From Caldilinea sp. CFX5 (GTDB taxonomy: Bacteria; Chloroflexota; Anaerolineae; Caldilineales; Caldilineaceae): a stretch of 64,000 nt of DNA. The notes below the pieces were generated by a model that was given only the letters and a program-made list of their open reading frames with translations, was not told the DNA's origin and searched no databases. Made by a program: the position numbers and the translations under genes. This document shows positions 38,105 to 47,917 of this stretch, piece by piece (within the stretch, counting starts at the first letter, position 1; every line of letters begins with the position of its first letter). The DNA lies in NCBI GenBank assembly GCA_021405325.1, contig QWII01000040.1, positions 62,001 to 126,000 on the forward strand, written 5' to 3'.

Positions 38105-38539
38105 ATGAGCATTGTGGAAGAACATGTCCTACGCTACCCGCTCCCCGAATTACCCAAACTAAGTTGGGAATGGGGCTACAAGGTAGTACGCAACGCAGAA
38201 AGTGGCGACTTTATCGAAGCGCCCTTGACCTTGCTTGACCTGCTCTATCCAACCGGAGAGGAATTGGTTATGGCGGAAGGGTGGTTAGACCGCTGGCGCA
38301 CCATAACGCAAGACTGCCCCTTTCCCGGCGAGATCACGCCCGCCGCTGATGCCGCCGCTGGCGAACGCTTAACGCTGCTAGAGGAATGGCGTCGTTTAGT
38401 GCGCGTCGAAGCGGAGGCTCGTGCTGCGGCTGAAGCACGGGCTGAAGCGGAAGCGGCAGCACGGGCGGCAGTCGAGGCCCAACTGGCTGAGGCAATGGCT
38501 CGTCTACGGGAATTGGAAGCGCGTACCAGCAGCGAATAA
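38105..38539 (+). CDS. hypothetical protein with coiled-coil tail, Uma2-like N-terminus
   Basis: A 144-residue protein in two parts. The first 65 residues, including PLTLLDLLYPTGEELVMAEG, resemble the leader of Uma2-family putative endonucleases, but the PD-(D/E)XK-like nuclease core expected next is absent. From about residue 95 the chain is an uninterrupted charged alanine/glutamate/arginine helix (RVEAEARAAAEARAEAEAAA and on), a probable coiled coil. GGAG at 38094-38097 supports ATG 38105. It could be a deletion derivative of a Uma2 gene or an unrelated scaffold protein. Confidence 0.55.
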   Translation: MSIVEEHVLRYPLPELPKLSWEWGYKVVRNAESGDFIEAPLTLLDLLYPTGEELVMAEGWLDRWRTITQDCPFPGEITPAADAAAGERLTLLEEWRRLVRVEAEARAAAEARAEAEAAARAAVEAQLAEAMARLRELEARTSSE

Positions 38540-38559
38540 AACAAATTCTACCTTCTCAC

Positions 38560-38617
38560 AAAAAAGTCATTGTCAGTTGCCGGCTCTACTACGGCGGCAA
38601 CTGACAATGACTTTTTT
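38560..38617. terminator. bidirectional terminator between convergent genes
   Basis: AAAAAAGTCATTGTCAGTTG continuing to 38582 pairs perfectly with 38595-38617 (23-bp arms, 12-base loop). The A run on one side and T run on the other let it serve both the coiled-coil gene and the convergent C25 peptidase gene. A related CTACGGCGGCA...CTGACAATG fragment occurs at 6691-6714. Confidence 0.88.
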
Positions 38618-38638
38618 ATTCTTTGTTACCTCACCCGT

Positions 38639-41600
38639 TTACCGACGCACCATCGGCAAGAAGAGACAGCGACCACTACAAACCGGCAGTGGCAAAGCGC
38701 GCGCCGAGCCGTCACCGGGGGTGTAGTAACGCCCTTTGTTGTGCGCCGTGGCGACATTGCCGGCCTGGTCAACTACCTGGACAAAGAAGCGCGTCCCCGG
38801 CCCACCGCTAAAGACGCCGGACCAGACCTGCGCGGCGGCGTCAAAGGTCAATGCCTGGGAGAGTAGGCGGGTGGGATCGTCGGCGTTGATATAGGCCACG
38901 GTCACCTGACGAATGCCGGTGGCGTCGGTGGCGCCGACCTTCACCTGCACCTGCTGATTGTTGCCATAGAGACTATTGACCAGATGAATGGCCGGCGGCG
39001 TCTGGTCGGGGCTGTCGTTATAGAAGATTTCGACGGCCAGCCGATCATAGATGCGCAACTGGTTGCTGGCGGGTTGATATTGGCCGATCTGGGCCACAAC
39101 CGCCGCCGTATTGCCATTGCTGCGCAGTTCGGTGATCAGCGGCGGGTACCAGGCGTCGGTGTTACCGCCAGCGGCCCAAGCCGTTTGCATGGCGGACGCG
39201 TTCACCTGTGCGCTGTATTCATTGTAAGGCGCGGCAATCAGCGGTTGGAAGTTGCTCTCTGTGCGAAAGGTGGCGCTGCGGAGAACGATGCCCCGTCCGC
39301 TTTGACCAGCCGGTACTGTTTCGCTGAAAAAGAAGAGCGGTTGAATCGGCTCACCGGGGGTCTGTGCGGTGTTCCGGCTGAGGCCCAGGGCGAAGTAATC
39401 ACCGGCGGCGGTGTCCGCTTTAGTGAAAGCGGCAGGGTTGCTAAGGGTGTCGTTTAGATCGTAACCGCGCGCGATGATCCCTTGCGCCGGGAAAGCGCCG
39501 CTGACCTGCAAACCGGGGAACTCATTGTTACCGGAGAGGGCGCCGGCGCCGCCGCTCTTGACCCCAAACATGGGCAAGCCATAGAAGATCATCGTCTGGA
39601 GAATCTTTTCATCAAAGGCATCCAGACCGCCGCTCTGGCGATAATACTCCTGCTTGGCATCCGTCAGGGTCAGGCCCATGCTCGTCTGCTGGCCTTTGAG
39701 CAGCCGTTGGGTGTAGAGTTGCAAGAGCTTTTCCGACCAGCCGATGTCGTAAACATGACCCCAGCCATAGCCGGTGTGACCGATATAGTTGGCGCCCTTG
39801 CCGGCAAAGGCTTGCACCAGATCCAGCGCCCGACTGCTATCGGTCGGCGGCACATTGAGACCAGCGTGACAACCCGGCGTATAGATCAGCGCGCCGCTCA
39901 GATCCAGCCCGTTGGCGGCGATCAACTCGTGGGCCTGGACGTTATCATTGTTGGGTGCGCCTTCGACCCAATGGGCGGCATGGCCGGCGATGATCTGGAT
40001 TTTGTAGGGTTGGTTGGTGCGGGTTTGGGCGCTACGCAGATTGGCCCCCAACCAGTTGTCGCCGATCAAGCTACAGTTGGCAATGCCGGCGTTGCCATAA
40101 TCGGCCTGCCAGAACTTACAGACATTGGTCGCCATATCCTGCACAAAGTCATAACCGCTCACCAGCACCGCATCCTGGGCCGCCAGCGTGGTGACCGGGT
40201 TCGCCAGGAAGGCGTCGATCACGCGGATCATGTCGCTGGGCGCTTCGACCAGGCGACCAACAGCCAGATCGGGCAGGTAGAGCGGATGGCCCTGGACGGT
40301 AGTCGGCTCTTTGTCGGCGTAGTAGTCATCAGAGAGATAGGTGTTGCCGTAGAGCGCAGCGCCGGTAGGATGGGTTTTGTCCGTTTCGCCATAGGTCTTT
40401 TCCGGGTAAAGATCGGTGCGATCCTGGATACGGTAGAAAGGCAGCGCCCGGTCATCGCCGACCAGCACCAGATAGTTGAGCGTGCCTTGCGCCTGCCAGC
40501 GGTTGAGAATCAGCGTGCGAATCGCCGACGCCACCTGGTTGGCCTTATCGACATTGGTCAGGTCGCTCTGCCAGGCGCTGTAGGCGGTGCGCACGGCGTC
40601 ATTCTGGCTGAGGTCAATAATGGTACCCTGCACTTCCGGTCGTGCGGCCAGGGCATCGAGTTTGCTCATCAACTGTGCAGCGTCGGCTTCACTGTAGAGC
40701 GCCGCAATCTGGGCGCGATTGACCAGGATCAAGCTCTGCCCTTCGGAGGGTTGGGGCGTCGGCATGGGGGTGGCCGTGGGGGGGGGCGGCGTAGTCGGCA
40801 CGGGGGTCGGCGTACCAGGTTGCAAACGCAGGCTATAGACCGCACTGTTGCCGAAGTTGGCGTTATTGTATAGGGCGATTTTGGCATAATAAGTGCCGGC
40901 CTGGGCAAAGGTATAGGCGATCTGCGAAGCGCCGCCGGGGGTGTGGTCATCATTGGCGGCCAACTCATTGCCGTTGGCGTCAAATAGCGTCAACAGGGTA
41001 TCAGCAGCGGCGCCGACATCGGTCGTCTCCAGCAGATAGGGCGTATTGGCGTTGACCGTAAAGGAGACCCAATCCTGATCATTGGCCGGGCAGAAGTTGT
41101 GCTGTTGCCGTGTGCCGTCGGCAGGCAGGGGGCGAGCGCTTTCACGGCTGTTGTCCGGCTCGTTGCCATCGGGAGTGCAGACCCCTTCCTGGATGCGCAG
41201 TTGGTAAGCCGTCTCATCACCGGCCACCTCCGGCTGATAATTCTTGGCCTGGACGAAATAGTCGCCGGCCTGGGGTGCGCGCCAGGTGATGCGTCCGCCG
41301 TGCCCACCGCCGTTGTCGTCATCGCAAGCCAACTGTGTCCCGGCGCCATCCACCAGACAGAGAATGGGGTCGCTGCTCGTCTTTAAGTTGACCGTTTCGA
41401 TGGTGTAGGTGATGTTGGCCTGAGCGGTGAACTTGACCCAATCCTCGTCACCGGCGGGGTAGAAGGTGCGCGCCGGGTCGGTGGCGCCGACGGCCAGCGT
41501 CTTGGCGTTCTCCCGGCTGTTATCCGGCTCGAAGCTGTCACCAGTGGCGCCACTGACTGGTTGCACCTGGATCGTGTAGTTGGTGCCGGCGCCGTAATCG

Positions 41601-42772
41601 CTCTTCAGATTGGTGGCTTCCACATAGTAGACGCCGGTGCGCTCTGCCATAAATTCAACGATATTGCCCAGATTGTTCGCCTGGTCGGCGCTGCAACTGG
41701 CGCGTAGGCGCAGCTTGACATCGACATTGGCGCCGCCATTGGTCGTGCTAACCCGATATTTGCTCCCCGCCGTCACCGGGAAGGTGAGCCAGTCGGCGTC
41801 GTTAGGTTTGCAAAAGGCGTGGGTTTGGGCGCTGCTCAGGCTCAGTTGACCGGCGGCGCTACAGACATCATTGGTTTCATAGTTATCGGTACAGCCGGCA
41901 TCACTCGTCACCTTAAGGCGGTAGTTGGTGGCTGTACCGTAGTTGTCATCTTTGTGGCGGACACGGACAAAGTAGACCCCATTGCTCGGCGCTTTGAATT
42001 CGATCTTAGCGCCACCGCCAAAGCTGGGCGCATTGCAGCGGGGGTAGAGGGCCAGCGTCAGATCGGCATCGGCGCCGTCGGCGGTGGCCTCGATAAAGTA
42101 AGTCACATTGGCGACGCCCTGGAATTGCACCCAATCCAAGTCGGCGCCGGGGGTGCGCGCCAGGTTGTGTTGCTGCTCGGCGCCATCGGTGGTGATCGGC
42201 TTGGCCTGGGCGCAGGTATCGTCTTCCTCATAGGCATCGCCGCCACCGGATGGCGGCGTAGTCGGGGTCGGCGTTGGCGTCGGCTCGGTGGGATTCGGGT
42301 AGAGATTATTGGTTTCGTTGCTCTCGGCCACCTGATTTTCCCACGCCGGATCGACATAGGCATAGACTTTGGCATTGGCGGCAGGGAAAGTCTGATCGGT
42401 GCGCGTCCAGGTGAAGCTGCTCTGGGGCGCCAAGGGAATGCCCTGGGTAAAGAGCGAAATGTAGGGCGTCGTCTTGCCCGGCGGCACTTCGTTGGGGTTG
42501 ATGTACAGATAGACATTAAATTCGGCGGTGTCAGGGGTGGAGGCATCGCCCTGGTTTTTCACCACGACGGTAATATTCGCCAGTTGACCGGGGCCGGGAT
42601 TGGGTGGCGAAATGGTCAAACTTTCAATGACCAGATCGGGGCCGGCGGTAGGCGCCTGCTTCGGCAGAACCAGTTGAGTAGCACGGGCAGACGGTAAACG
42701 CCCCAAGAGCGGCAACAGCCCGATCAGACAAAGGATTATACCAAGTTTGATAATCCGCATTGATAAGCGCAT
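38639..42772 (-). CDS. secreted gingipain-like C25 peptidase with CARDB and four PPC domains
   Basis: A 1377-residue protein in this order: signal peptide (IIKLGIILCLIGLLPLLG), a CARDB adhesion domain, a TPTPTPTT linker, four pre-peptidase C-terminal (PPC) domains (openings DAYEEDDTCAQA, DNYETNDVC, DSFEPDNSRENA, DGNEPDNSRESA), a second Pro/Thr linker, a C25-type catalytic domain, an Ig-like domain, and the C-terminus RCLFLPMVRR. The C25 histidine is seen in IIAGHAAHW (about residue 931) and the cysteine in YTPGCHAGLN (about 967), close to gingipain spacing. AGGAGAAAG upstream fixes ATG 42772; the longer frame gives no signal peptide. C25 is a clan CD cysteine peptidase. It probably degrades or processes extracellular protein. 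Confidence 0.88.
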   Translation of the reverse strand: MRLSMRIIKLGIILCLIGLLPLLGRLPSARATQLVLPKQAPTAGPDLVIESLTISPPNPGPGQLANITVVVKNQGDASTPDTAEFNVYLYINPNEVPPGKTTPYISLFTQGIPLAPQSSFTWTRTDQTFPAANAKVYAYVDPAWENQVAESNETNNLYPNPTEPTPTPTPTTPPSGGGDAYEEDDTCAQAKPITTDGAEQQHNLARTPGADLDWVQFQGVANVTYFIEATADGADADLTLALYPRCNAPSFGGGAKIEFKAPSNGVYFVRVRHKDDNYGTATNYRLKVTSDAGCTDNYETNDVCSAAGQLSLSSAQTHAFCKPNDADWLTFPVTAGSKYRVSTTNGGANVDVKLRLRASCSADQANNLGNIVEFMAERTGVYYVEATNLKSDYGAGTNYTIQVQPVSGATGDSFEPDNSRENAKTLAVGATDPARTFYPAGDEDWVKFTAQANITYTIETVNLKTSSDPILCLVDGAGTQLACDDDNGGGHGGRITWRAPQAGDYFVQAKNYQPEVAGDETAYQLRIQEGVCTPDGNEPDNSRESARPLPADGTRQQHNFCPANDQDWVSFTVNANTPYLLETTDVGAAADTLLTLFDANGNELAANDDHTPGGASQIAYTFAQAGTYYAKIALYNNANFGNSAVYSLRLQPGTPTPVPTTPPPPTATPMPTPQPSEGQSLILVNRAQIAALYSEADAAQLMSKLDALAARPEVQGTIIDLSQNDAVRTAYSAWQSDLTNVDKANQVASAIRTLILNRWQAQGTLNYLVLVGDDRALPFYRIQDRTDLYPEKTYGETDKTHPTGAALYGNTYLSDDYYADKEPTTVQGHPLYLPDLAVGRLVEAPSDMIRVIDAFLANPVTTLAAQDAVLVSGYDFVQDMATNVCKFWQADYGNAGIANCSLIGDNWLGANLRSAQTRTNQPYKIQIIAGHAAHWVEGAPNNDNVQAHELIAANGLDLSGALIYTPGCHAGLNVPPTDSSRALDLVQAFAGKGANYIGHTGYGWGHVYDIGWSEKLLQLYTQRLLKGQQTSMGLTLTDAKQEYYRQSGGLDAFDEKILQTMIFYGLPMFGVKSGGAGALSGNNEFPGLQVSGAFPAQGIIARGYDLNDTLSNPAAFTKADTAAGDYFALGLSRNTAQTPGEPIQPLFFFSETVPAGQSGRGIVLRSATFRTESNFQPLIAAPYNEYSAQVNASAMQTAWAAGGNTDAWYPPLITELRSNGNTAAVVAQIGQYQPASNQLRIYDRLAVEIFYNDSPDQTPPAIHLVNSLYGNNQQVQVKVGATDATGIRQVTVAYINADDPTRLLSQALTFDAAAQVWSGVFSGGPGTRFFVQVVDQAGNVATAHNKGRYYTPGDGSARALPLPVCSGRCLFLPMVRR

Positions 42773-42810
42773 GATCTTTCTCCTGCTAGAATTGCGTAAG
42801 GCGGACACAC

Positions 42811-42916
42811 CAACGAATTTGGAAAGGAACGGATTTATCGTCCTTGTCGGTTGACTGCTTACGGCAAGGGCAATCACCCATACGCTAAAACTCCGCTGCT
42901 TCCCAAATCCGTTGTT
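42811..42916. repeat. diverged copy of the AACAACGGATTT palindrome
   Basis: Read on the minus strand 42892-42916 gives AACAACGGATTTGGGAAGCA..., close to the unit at 54246-54520 (AACAACGGATTTAGGCAGCA...). An imperfect opposite arm, AACGAATTTGGAAAGGAACG, starts at 42813. It lies just upstream of the C25 peptidase gene. Confidence 0.6.
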
Positions 42917-42961
42917 ATGTTCCCTATCACCCTGAAAAGCAACAACTACCCAATCTAATGC

Positions 42962-45205
42962 TCATTTTCTAACAATTGGGAGATAGCTGCTATTTTTCAT
43001 GGCGCCCAGCGGCGGTTGTTCTTTGCTAACCAGCGTGACGCCCTCGGCGCGCAGCAGGACGCTGCCATTGGCGCCGGCCAGATCGACGCCGGCGCTGCCG
43101 TCCAGCACCGGGGTGAGTTGGCTACCGGCGGTGGCGGCTTTCAGGCGCACTTTGAGGGTGGCAACGGGGCGGACGGCGGCAATCGGCTGGTCGGGAGCCA
43201 GGATCACCAGGAAACGTAGCGTACCGGCGTGGTTGTCCACCGCGCTTTGCAGCAGCAGTGTCGATGGATTATTGCTCAGGTCAAGCGCCAGCACTTCCAA
43301 GCTGCCGGCGGCAAAGGTATAGTAGCCGGTGACGGCCAGCACCGGGTCGCCCTCCCCCGGATCGACATAGAGCGGGAGCGACAGAACGGTGTGAAGCTCA
43401 CTGCTGATGGTCAAGGGCGGACTGTTGGTCAGGGACGGCGCGGCGAAGGTCAGACGCGCCTGGGGTTGGGCGCCGGCGCCGATGGGGGCCGGCACTTTGT
43501 CCGGCGCGGCATAGACGCGATCCCCCGCAGCATTAAAGTTGGCGACCAGCAGGGCGGCGTCGCGCGCCGTGATGCAATCGTCGGTTTCATCAAGATCGGC
43601 GTTTGCTACATAGCCCGCGGCGCCGGCGCACTGGTTGAGCGCGCCGCTCAGGATGCCAAAGTCAATGGTTCCAATGCGGTTATCGCTGCGGTCATGCTCC
43701 ACATCCCCTTCCAGCAACGTGCCAAGGTAGAGGCGGTTCTCGCCCGGCTGCAATTCGACCAGACGAATGGCGCTGCCCAGCGTATGATCGCCTTTGACCC
43801 GCACGGTATAGCGCCCAATCGGCAGGTCAGCCAGGATGAAGCGCCCCTGCTCATCAGTCGTGACCCGTTGGCGGATCGCCGGTTGTTCGCTGTTTTCCAG
43901 GTCAGTCAGACTGAGCGTCAGCGGAATGCGCCACGCCTTGTGCGGTTTGGGTGGACGCCCTTGCAGATCGACCTGGCCCAGGATTGTCGCGCCGGCGGCG
44001 TTGTCGGTGATATACACGACGCCGTCATTGGCCGCTTGCAGGATGCTGCCATTGGCGCCGGTGATGTCGGTGGCCGGAAAGGTGTTGAGGAAGGTGATGG
44101 CAGTGCCGGCGGCGGGGGTCGTGCGCTTGGCTTTGACGACCAGCGACAACACCGCAAAGGGTTCGTCCAGCGCCTGGTTGAGACCACCCACCGCGTACTG
44201 AAATTCGCCGGTGGTCGGGTCAAAACGGGGGGCTTCCATCACCTGGGCCAGCCCCGTAGTGCGGCTGAGGACGCCGGTCAGTTCGAGGTAGGCAGGGTCC
44301 ACTTTGCCATGCAGTTGTACACCGTTGACCGCCGTCTGTCCTGGCGTCACGACAATATCAAAAGTACGTTGTCGATTGATCAGCAAGGTGACGGGCGAAG
44401 GGACGACCGCGAGTGTAGCATCTTTGCGGCCAGTACGTTCGACGGTGAAGCCATTACTGCGCCGGATCACCTCTTGCCCGACGGTGTAGGTGGTGGTGAT
44501 AGTGATGGGACGCAACCCCACCGCTGCATTAGCGCCGATCTGTAATTTCACGCTGAGCCGGGTCGGGCTGGTGACAGTGAGCGCTTGCACAGTAATGGCC
44601 GGGCCAAAGTCGGCGGTGGTGGCGCCGGTGAGAAAGTGGCTGTTGGTGGCCGTAACGGTGACTGTCACCGGTGCGCCGGCGACGGCTTGCGCCGGCTCCA
44701 CGGCTGTGATGGAAGGCGTCGCCAGGGTGGGAAAGCGATTGTTCTGCTCATTGCTTTCGGCAACCCGGTCTTCCCACGGCGGGTCAACCCAGACATAAAG
44801 CTGCGGGTTGGCCTTAGTAAAGGTGTGGGCGGTGCGCGTCCAGGTGTAGAGACCACCCGGCGCCAGCGGCGCCTCAAAGAAAAGTTCGCTGGTGGTCGGA
44901 GTGGTGGCGGTGGGGACCGTCGTGGCGGGGTCAACATAGAGATAGGTGTGAAAACCGGCGGTCGTCGTGAGACTGCCCTGGTTTTTGATCACCATGATAA
45001 TGTCCCCCGTGGCGCCGGCGGCAGGATTGGTGGGGCTAAGGATGACGCGGCTGACAATCAGATCCGGGGCCGCCGGCGGGGCCGCGGCATGGACGGCGGT
45101 CGCCCCGACGCCCCGCAATGACCAGACGCCGGCAGTACATAAGAGGGCGAAGCAGAAACAGGCCAGGGCGAAACGGGAAACAATTGATAAATTCGGTTGT
45201 TGCAT
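42962..45205 (-). CDS. secreted CARDB/IPT/cohesin-like multidomain protein
   Basis: A 747-residue protein: signal peptide, CARDB domain (PDLIVSRVILSPTNPAAGAT), an IPT/TIG-like domain, a cohesin-like module (DATLAVVPSPVTLLINRQ, VNGVQLHGKVDPAYLEL), a carboxypeptidase-regulatory/CNA-B-like domain, dockerin-like calcium loops (DVEHDRSDNRIGTIDFGIL, ADLDETDDCITARDAALL), a second cohesin-like module and the C-terminus SSYLPIVRK. It has no enzyme domain. GGGAG 7 bases before ATG 45205 supports the start. It is a paralogue of the 830-residue gene upstream. Carrying both cohesin-like and dockerin-like parts, it could join proteins into a surface complex; binding partners are inferred, not shown. Confidence 0.8.
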   Translation of the reverse strand: MQQPNLSIVSRFALACFCFALLCTAGVWSLRGVGATAVHAAAPPAAPDLIVSRVILSPTNPAAGATGDIIMVIKNQGSLTTTAGFHTYLYVDPATTVPTATTPTTSELFFEAPLAPGGLYTWTRTAHTFTKANPQLYVWVDPPWEDRVAESNEQNNRFPTLATPSITAVEPAQAVAGAPVTVTVTATNSHFLTGATTADFGPAITVQALTVTSPTRLSVKLQIGANAAVGLRPITITTTYTVGQEVIRRSNGFTVERTGRKDATLAVVPSPVTLLINRQRTFDIVVTPGQTAVNGVQLHGKVDPAYLELTGVLSRTTGLAQVMEAPRFDPTTGEFQYAVGGLNQALDEPFAVLSLVVKAKRTTPAAGTAITFLNTFPATDITGANGSILQAANDGVVYITDNAAGATILGQVDLQGRPPKPHKAWRIPLTLSLTDLENSEQPAIRQRVTTDEQGRFILADLPIGRYTVRVKGDHTLGSAIRLVELQPGENRLYLGTLLEGDVEHDRSDNRIGTIDFGILSGALNQCAGAAGYVANADLDETDDCITARDAALLVANFNAAGDRVYAAPDKVPAPIGAGAQPQARLTFAAPSLTNSPPLTISSELHTVLSLPLYVDPGEGDPVLAVTGYYTFAAGSLEVLALDLSNNPSTLLLQSAVDNHAGTLRFLVILAPDQPIAAVRPVATLKVRLKAATAGSQLTPVLDGSAGVDLAGANGSVLLRAEGVTLVSKEQPPLGAMKNSSYLPIVRK

Positions 45206-45229
45206 GGGTTGGCTCCCTACGATAACTTG

Positions 45230-45390
45230 TCCCGTAGGGACGCCTACGTTTGGGGATGTTCATTCACCCAAATCGCCCGCCCTGCTCCGAGCCAGTCCGT
45301 GACTGGCGACCGAACCGCCAGTCACGGACTGGCTCGGAGCAGGGCGGATTGGTTGTCGCTCTCATTCTGAACGCAGGCGTCCCTACGGGA
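45230..45390. repeat. nested palindromes: REP-like copy inside a second inverted repeat
   Basis: The inner arms 45271-45308 and 45316-45350 carry the GCTCCGAGCCAGTCCGTGAC unit and its complement. The outer arms TCCCGTAGGGACGCCTACGT (45230-45249) and its complement at 45371-45390 match with one mismatch. The whole spacer between the two cohesin-protein genes is thus palindrome within palindrome. Confidence 0.85.
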
Positions 45391-45410
45391 CGGGTGGCAG
45401 GTTTTCTAGT

Positions 45411-47903
45411 TTACCGACGCACGATGGGCAGTAAGACCCGGTTGCTGCCGGCGACCCCGGCGGCCATGACGCTGCCGTTGATGCCGGCGATGTTGGTGTC
45501 ACGCGGGCCGCCGACGATGGCGGTGAGCAGGGCGCCGCTGGGGGTGGCCTTGATCTTCACCTGGAAGATGGCGATCTGGAGCCGCTGCCGCACGGAGCTG
45601 CCATAGGGGGCGCTGGCGCTGAACTTGACTGTGCCTTGCGTGTTGTCAATCACCGGCTCCAACAGGACGTTGGGCAAGCCGCCGGTGAGAACCACCTTCA
45701 CCACCTCCACTGCTGCCGGATCAAAGCGGTAGTGGGCCGTGACGCCGACCACAGCATCGCCATTGCGCGGGTCAACGTAGAGCGGCAGATCGATGGTAGC
45801 GCCGACGCCAACCACGGCTGGGGTTTCCAACGCCAGCACCGCCTGTTTGTTGGACAAGGGCATCGGGGCTGGGATGCGGGTGGGCGAGTCGTAGGCGATG
45901 TCACCCTGTTTGTTAAAGTTGGGGGACAAGAGGCCAAAGTCTTCGACGGTGACACAATCATCGGTCTCATTCAGGTCGGCATTGGCGCGATAGCCGCTGT
46001 CACCTTTGCACTTGTCATAGGAACCGCTCAAGAGACCAAAGTCGGCAATCTGCACCGCGTTGCCGGTGTTGCTGGTGTCGATGTCCCCTTCCAAGAGGGT
46101 GCCGAAGAAGATTTTATTGACACCGGCCACCAACGCCGCACTGCGAATCTGGTTCGCCAGGGTATGATCGCCCTTGATGCGCAACTTGTACGAGCCGACG
46201 GGCAGATTGTTCAGGGTAAATTCCCCTTTGTCGTCGGAGGTGACAAGATAGACCGTCGGGTTACTGGTGCCTTCAAGCGTCATCTCCAGCGTGAGCGGGA
46301 TCGACCAGGCCAGGTTGGGTTTGGCCGGACGCCCTTGCAGATCGACCTTACCTTGCAATGTTGCCATGCCGCCATTGCCGCCACCGATGATCACCACACC
46401 GTCGCGGGCCGCTTCCATGATGCTGCCGCCGGGGCCGGCAATGTCGGTGGGCGGGGCGGTGTTGAGGAAGGTGATCGGCGTGCCGCTGGCGCTGGTGCTT
46501 TTCAACGCCTCCATTTCCAGGGTCAGCACGGTAAAGGGTTCGGCAATGGTGCGGCCCAGGACGCCGGCGCCAAAGCGGAAGAGGCCGGTGGTGGCATCAA
46601 ATTGCAGCGGGTCCAACTCTTCACCCAACTGGCTGGCGCCTTTGGTCACGGTGGTCAGCCGCAGGTAAGCCGGGTCAACCCGACCGTGAATTTGCACGCC
46701 ATTCATGGGCGTTGTACCAGGGGACAACACAATGCTCAGGGTAGCCTTGGCGCCAACGGTCAGGTTGGCCGGCGAGGGGTCAACATAGAGGGTGGCCGCA
46801 CCCGGTTCCTCTTGCACCACATTGACGCGGAAGCCGTCGGCTTTGGTCGCCGCCACATTACCGGCGGTGAGCGTCACATCCCGTTCGCCGGGGGTGGCAT
46901 TGGCGGCAATAGCGATCTCCACCACGGCCTGGGTCGGGCTGATGACGGCGACATTCTTGATGGTGATGCCGGCGCCAAAGTCAGCATCGGTGCGCCCGAC
47001 GACAAAGTTGGTGTTCTTGCCCTGAACCGTTACCGTGGTGGTGAGGCCGGGGCGACCATTGTCGGGGTCAATCGCCGTCAGTTCGGGCGTCGGGCCGACA
47101 GTGTAGACCGTAAAGCCGGCCGTTTTGGTCACCACTTCGTTGCCGGTGGTGATGGTGACAGTGCGCGGGCCGGGTTCAGCATCGGCGGCCACGGCCAGGG
47201 TGGCGACCAACTCGGTCTTGCTCTTGACCACCAGGTTGCTCACGGCAATATCTTCGCCAAAGTCGGCGGTGGTCTGGTTGGCAGTGAAGACGGTGTGGAG
47301 GCCGGTCACGGTGACATCCAGGGTTTTGTCCACCTCGCTGCCGCTCGGTTGCAGACTGGTCAGTTCCGGGCGTTCGCCGTCCACAATGTCGAGGGCGCCA
47401 TTGGTGACATTGACCGGCACCGCGGTCGGTGTTGTGCCGCCGCCGACCAGCGTGGTCTTGGTGGTGTTAAAGGTCAGGGCAGTGTTGCCGCGGGCCTGGG
47501 GGGTGGTGGTATAGTCCACCTTCAAAATCGCGCCGTTGCCGGGGGTGACGCTCTGCGATCCCAACACATAGAAGAGGACCTTCACCTTGACATTGGCCGG
47601 GTCGCTGGCATCCTGCGCCAGGGTCACTTGATACCCATTGAGGCGGCTGTCGGGCTGGGCATTGGTCACTTGCAGACCGATGGTCGAATCATAGGAAAAG
47701 TGGATCTCGCCGGCGGCGATCGCCACGGCGTTGTTCATCCGCAGCGGGAAGGAGCCGGTGGCGCCGGGGGCGGCGCTGACCGTATCCAGGGTTAACTGAT
47801 TGCCGCTCTGGGCCGCCGCCTGTTGCACCGGGAGAAAGGTGGACAGGAGGGCCAGGAGGAGGAACAACGTTGGTAAATAGGTTGCTGATAGGCGGGTACG
47901 CAT
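45411..47903 (-). CDS. secreted cohesin/IPT multidomain protein (scaffold candidate)
   Basis: An 830-residue protein. After the signal peptide (LPTLFLLLALLSTFLPVQQA) comes a clear cohesin module (residues about 33-172: LDTVSAAPGATGSFPLRMNN, GEIHFSYDSTIGLQV). Then follow two IPT/TIG-like domains, a second cohesin-like module (VNGVQIHGRVDPAYLRL), a CNA-B-like domain, dockerin-like loops (NTGNAVQIADFGLLSGS, ADLNETDDCVTVEDFGLL), a third cohesin-like module and the C-terminus RVLLPIVRR. It starts 15 bases after the dockerin-bearing subtilase stops, so the two are almost certainly co-transcribed. A docking pair is the simplest reading, though the cohesin type is not established. Confidence 0.82.
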   Translation of the reverse strand: MRTRLSATYLPTLFLLLALLSTFLPVQQAAAQSGNQLTLDTVSAAPGATGSFPLRMNNAVAIAAGEIHFSYDSTIGLQVTNAQPDSRLNGYQVTLAQDASDPANVKVKVLFYVLGSQSVTPGNGAILKVDYTTTPQARGNTALTFNTTKTTLVGGGTTPTAVPVNVTNGALDIVDGERPELTSLQPSGSEVDKTLDVTVTGLHTVFTANQTTADFGEDIAVSNLVVKSKTELVATLAVAADAEPGPRTVTITTGNEVVTKTAGFTVYTVGPTPELTAIDPDNGRPGLTTTVTVQGKNTNFVVGRTDADFGAGITIKNVAVISPTQAVVEIAIAANATPGERDVTLTAGNVAATKADGFRVNVVQEEPGAATLYVDPSPANLTVGAKATLSIVLSPGTTPMNGVQIHGRVDPAYLRLTTVTKGASQLGEELDPLQFDATTGLFRFGAGVLGRTIAEPFTVLTLEMEALKSTSASGTPITFLNTAPPTDIAGPGGSIMEAARDGVVIIGGGNGGMATLQGKVDLQGRPAKPNLAWSIPLTLEMTLEGTSNPTVYLVTSDDKGEFTLNNLPVGSYKLRIKGDHTLANQIRSAALVAGVNKIFFGTLLEGDIDTSNTGNAVQIADFGLLSGSYDKCKGDSGYRANADLNETDDCVTVEDFGLLSPNFNKQGDIAYDSPTRIPAPMPLSNKQAVLALETPAVVGVGATIDLPLYVDPRNGDAVVGVTAHYRFDPAAVEVVKVVLTGGLPNVLLEPVIDNTQGTVKFSASAPYGSSVRQRLQIAIFQVKIKATPSGALLTAIVGGPRDTNIAGINGSVMAAGVAGSNRVLLPIVRR

Positions 47904-47917
47904 GGGTGGAGGCTCCT

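Noticed and set aside
45636..47795. Long open frame (719 codons) on the plus strand opposite the cohesin-protein gene, and similar ones at 48689-50251 and 39482-40873
   Set aside because: These are antisense shadows of GC-rich genes. Their translations are rich in His, Arg, Gly and Gln with no domain, while the minus-strand frames give clear signal peptides and modules.
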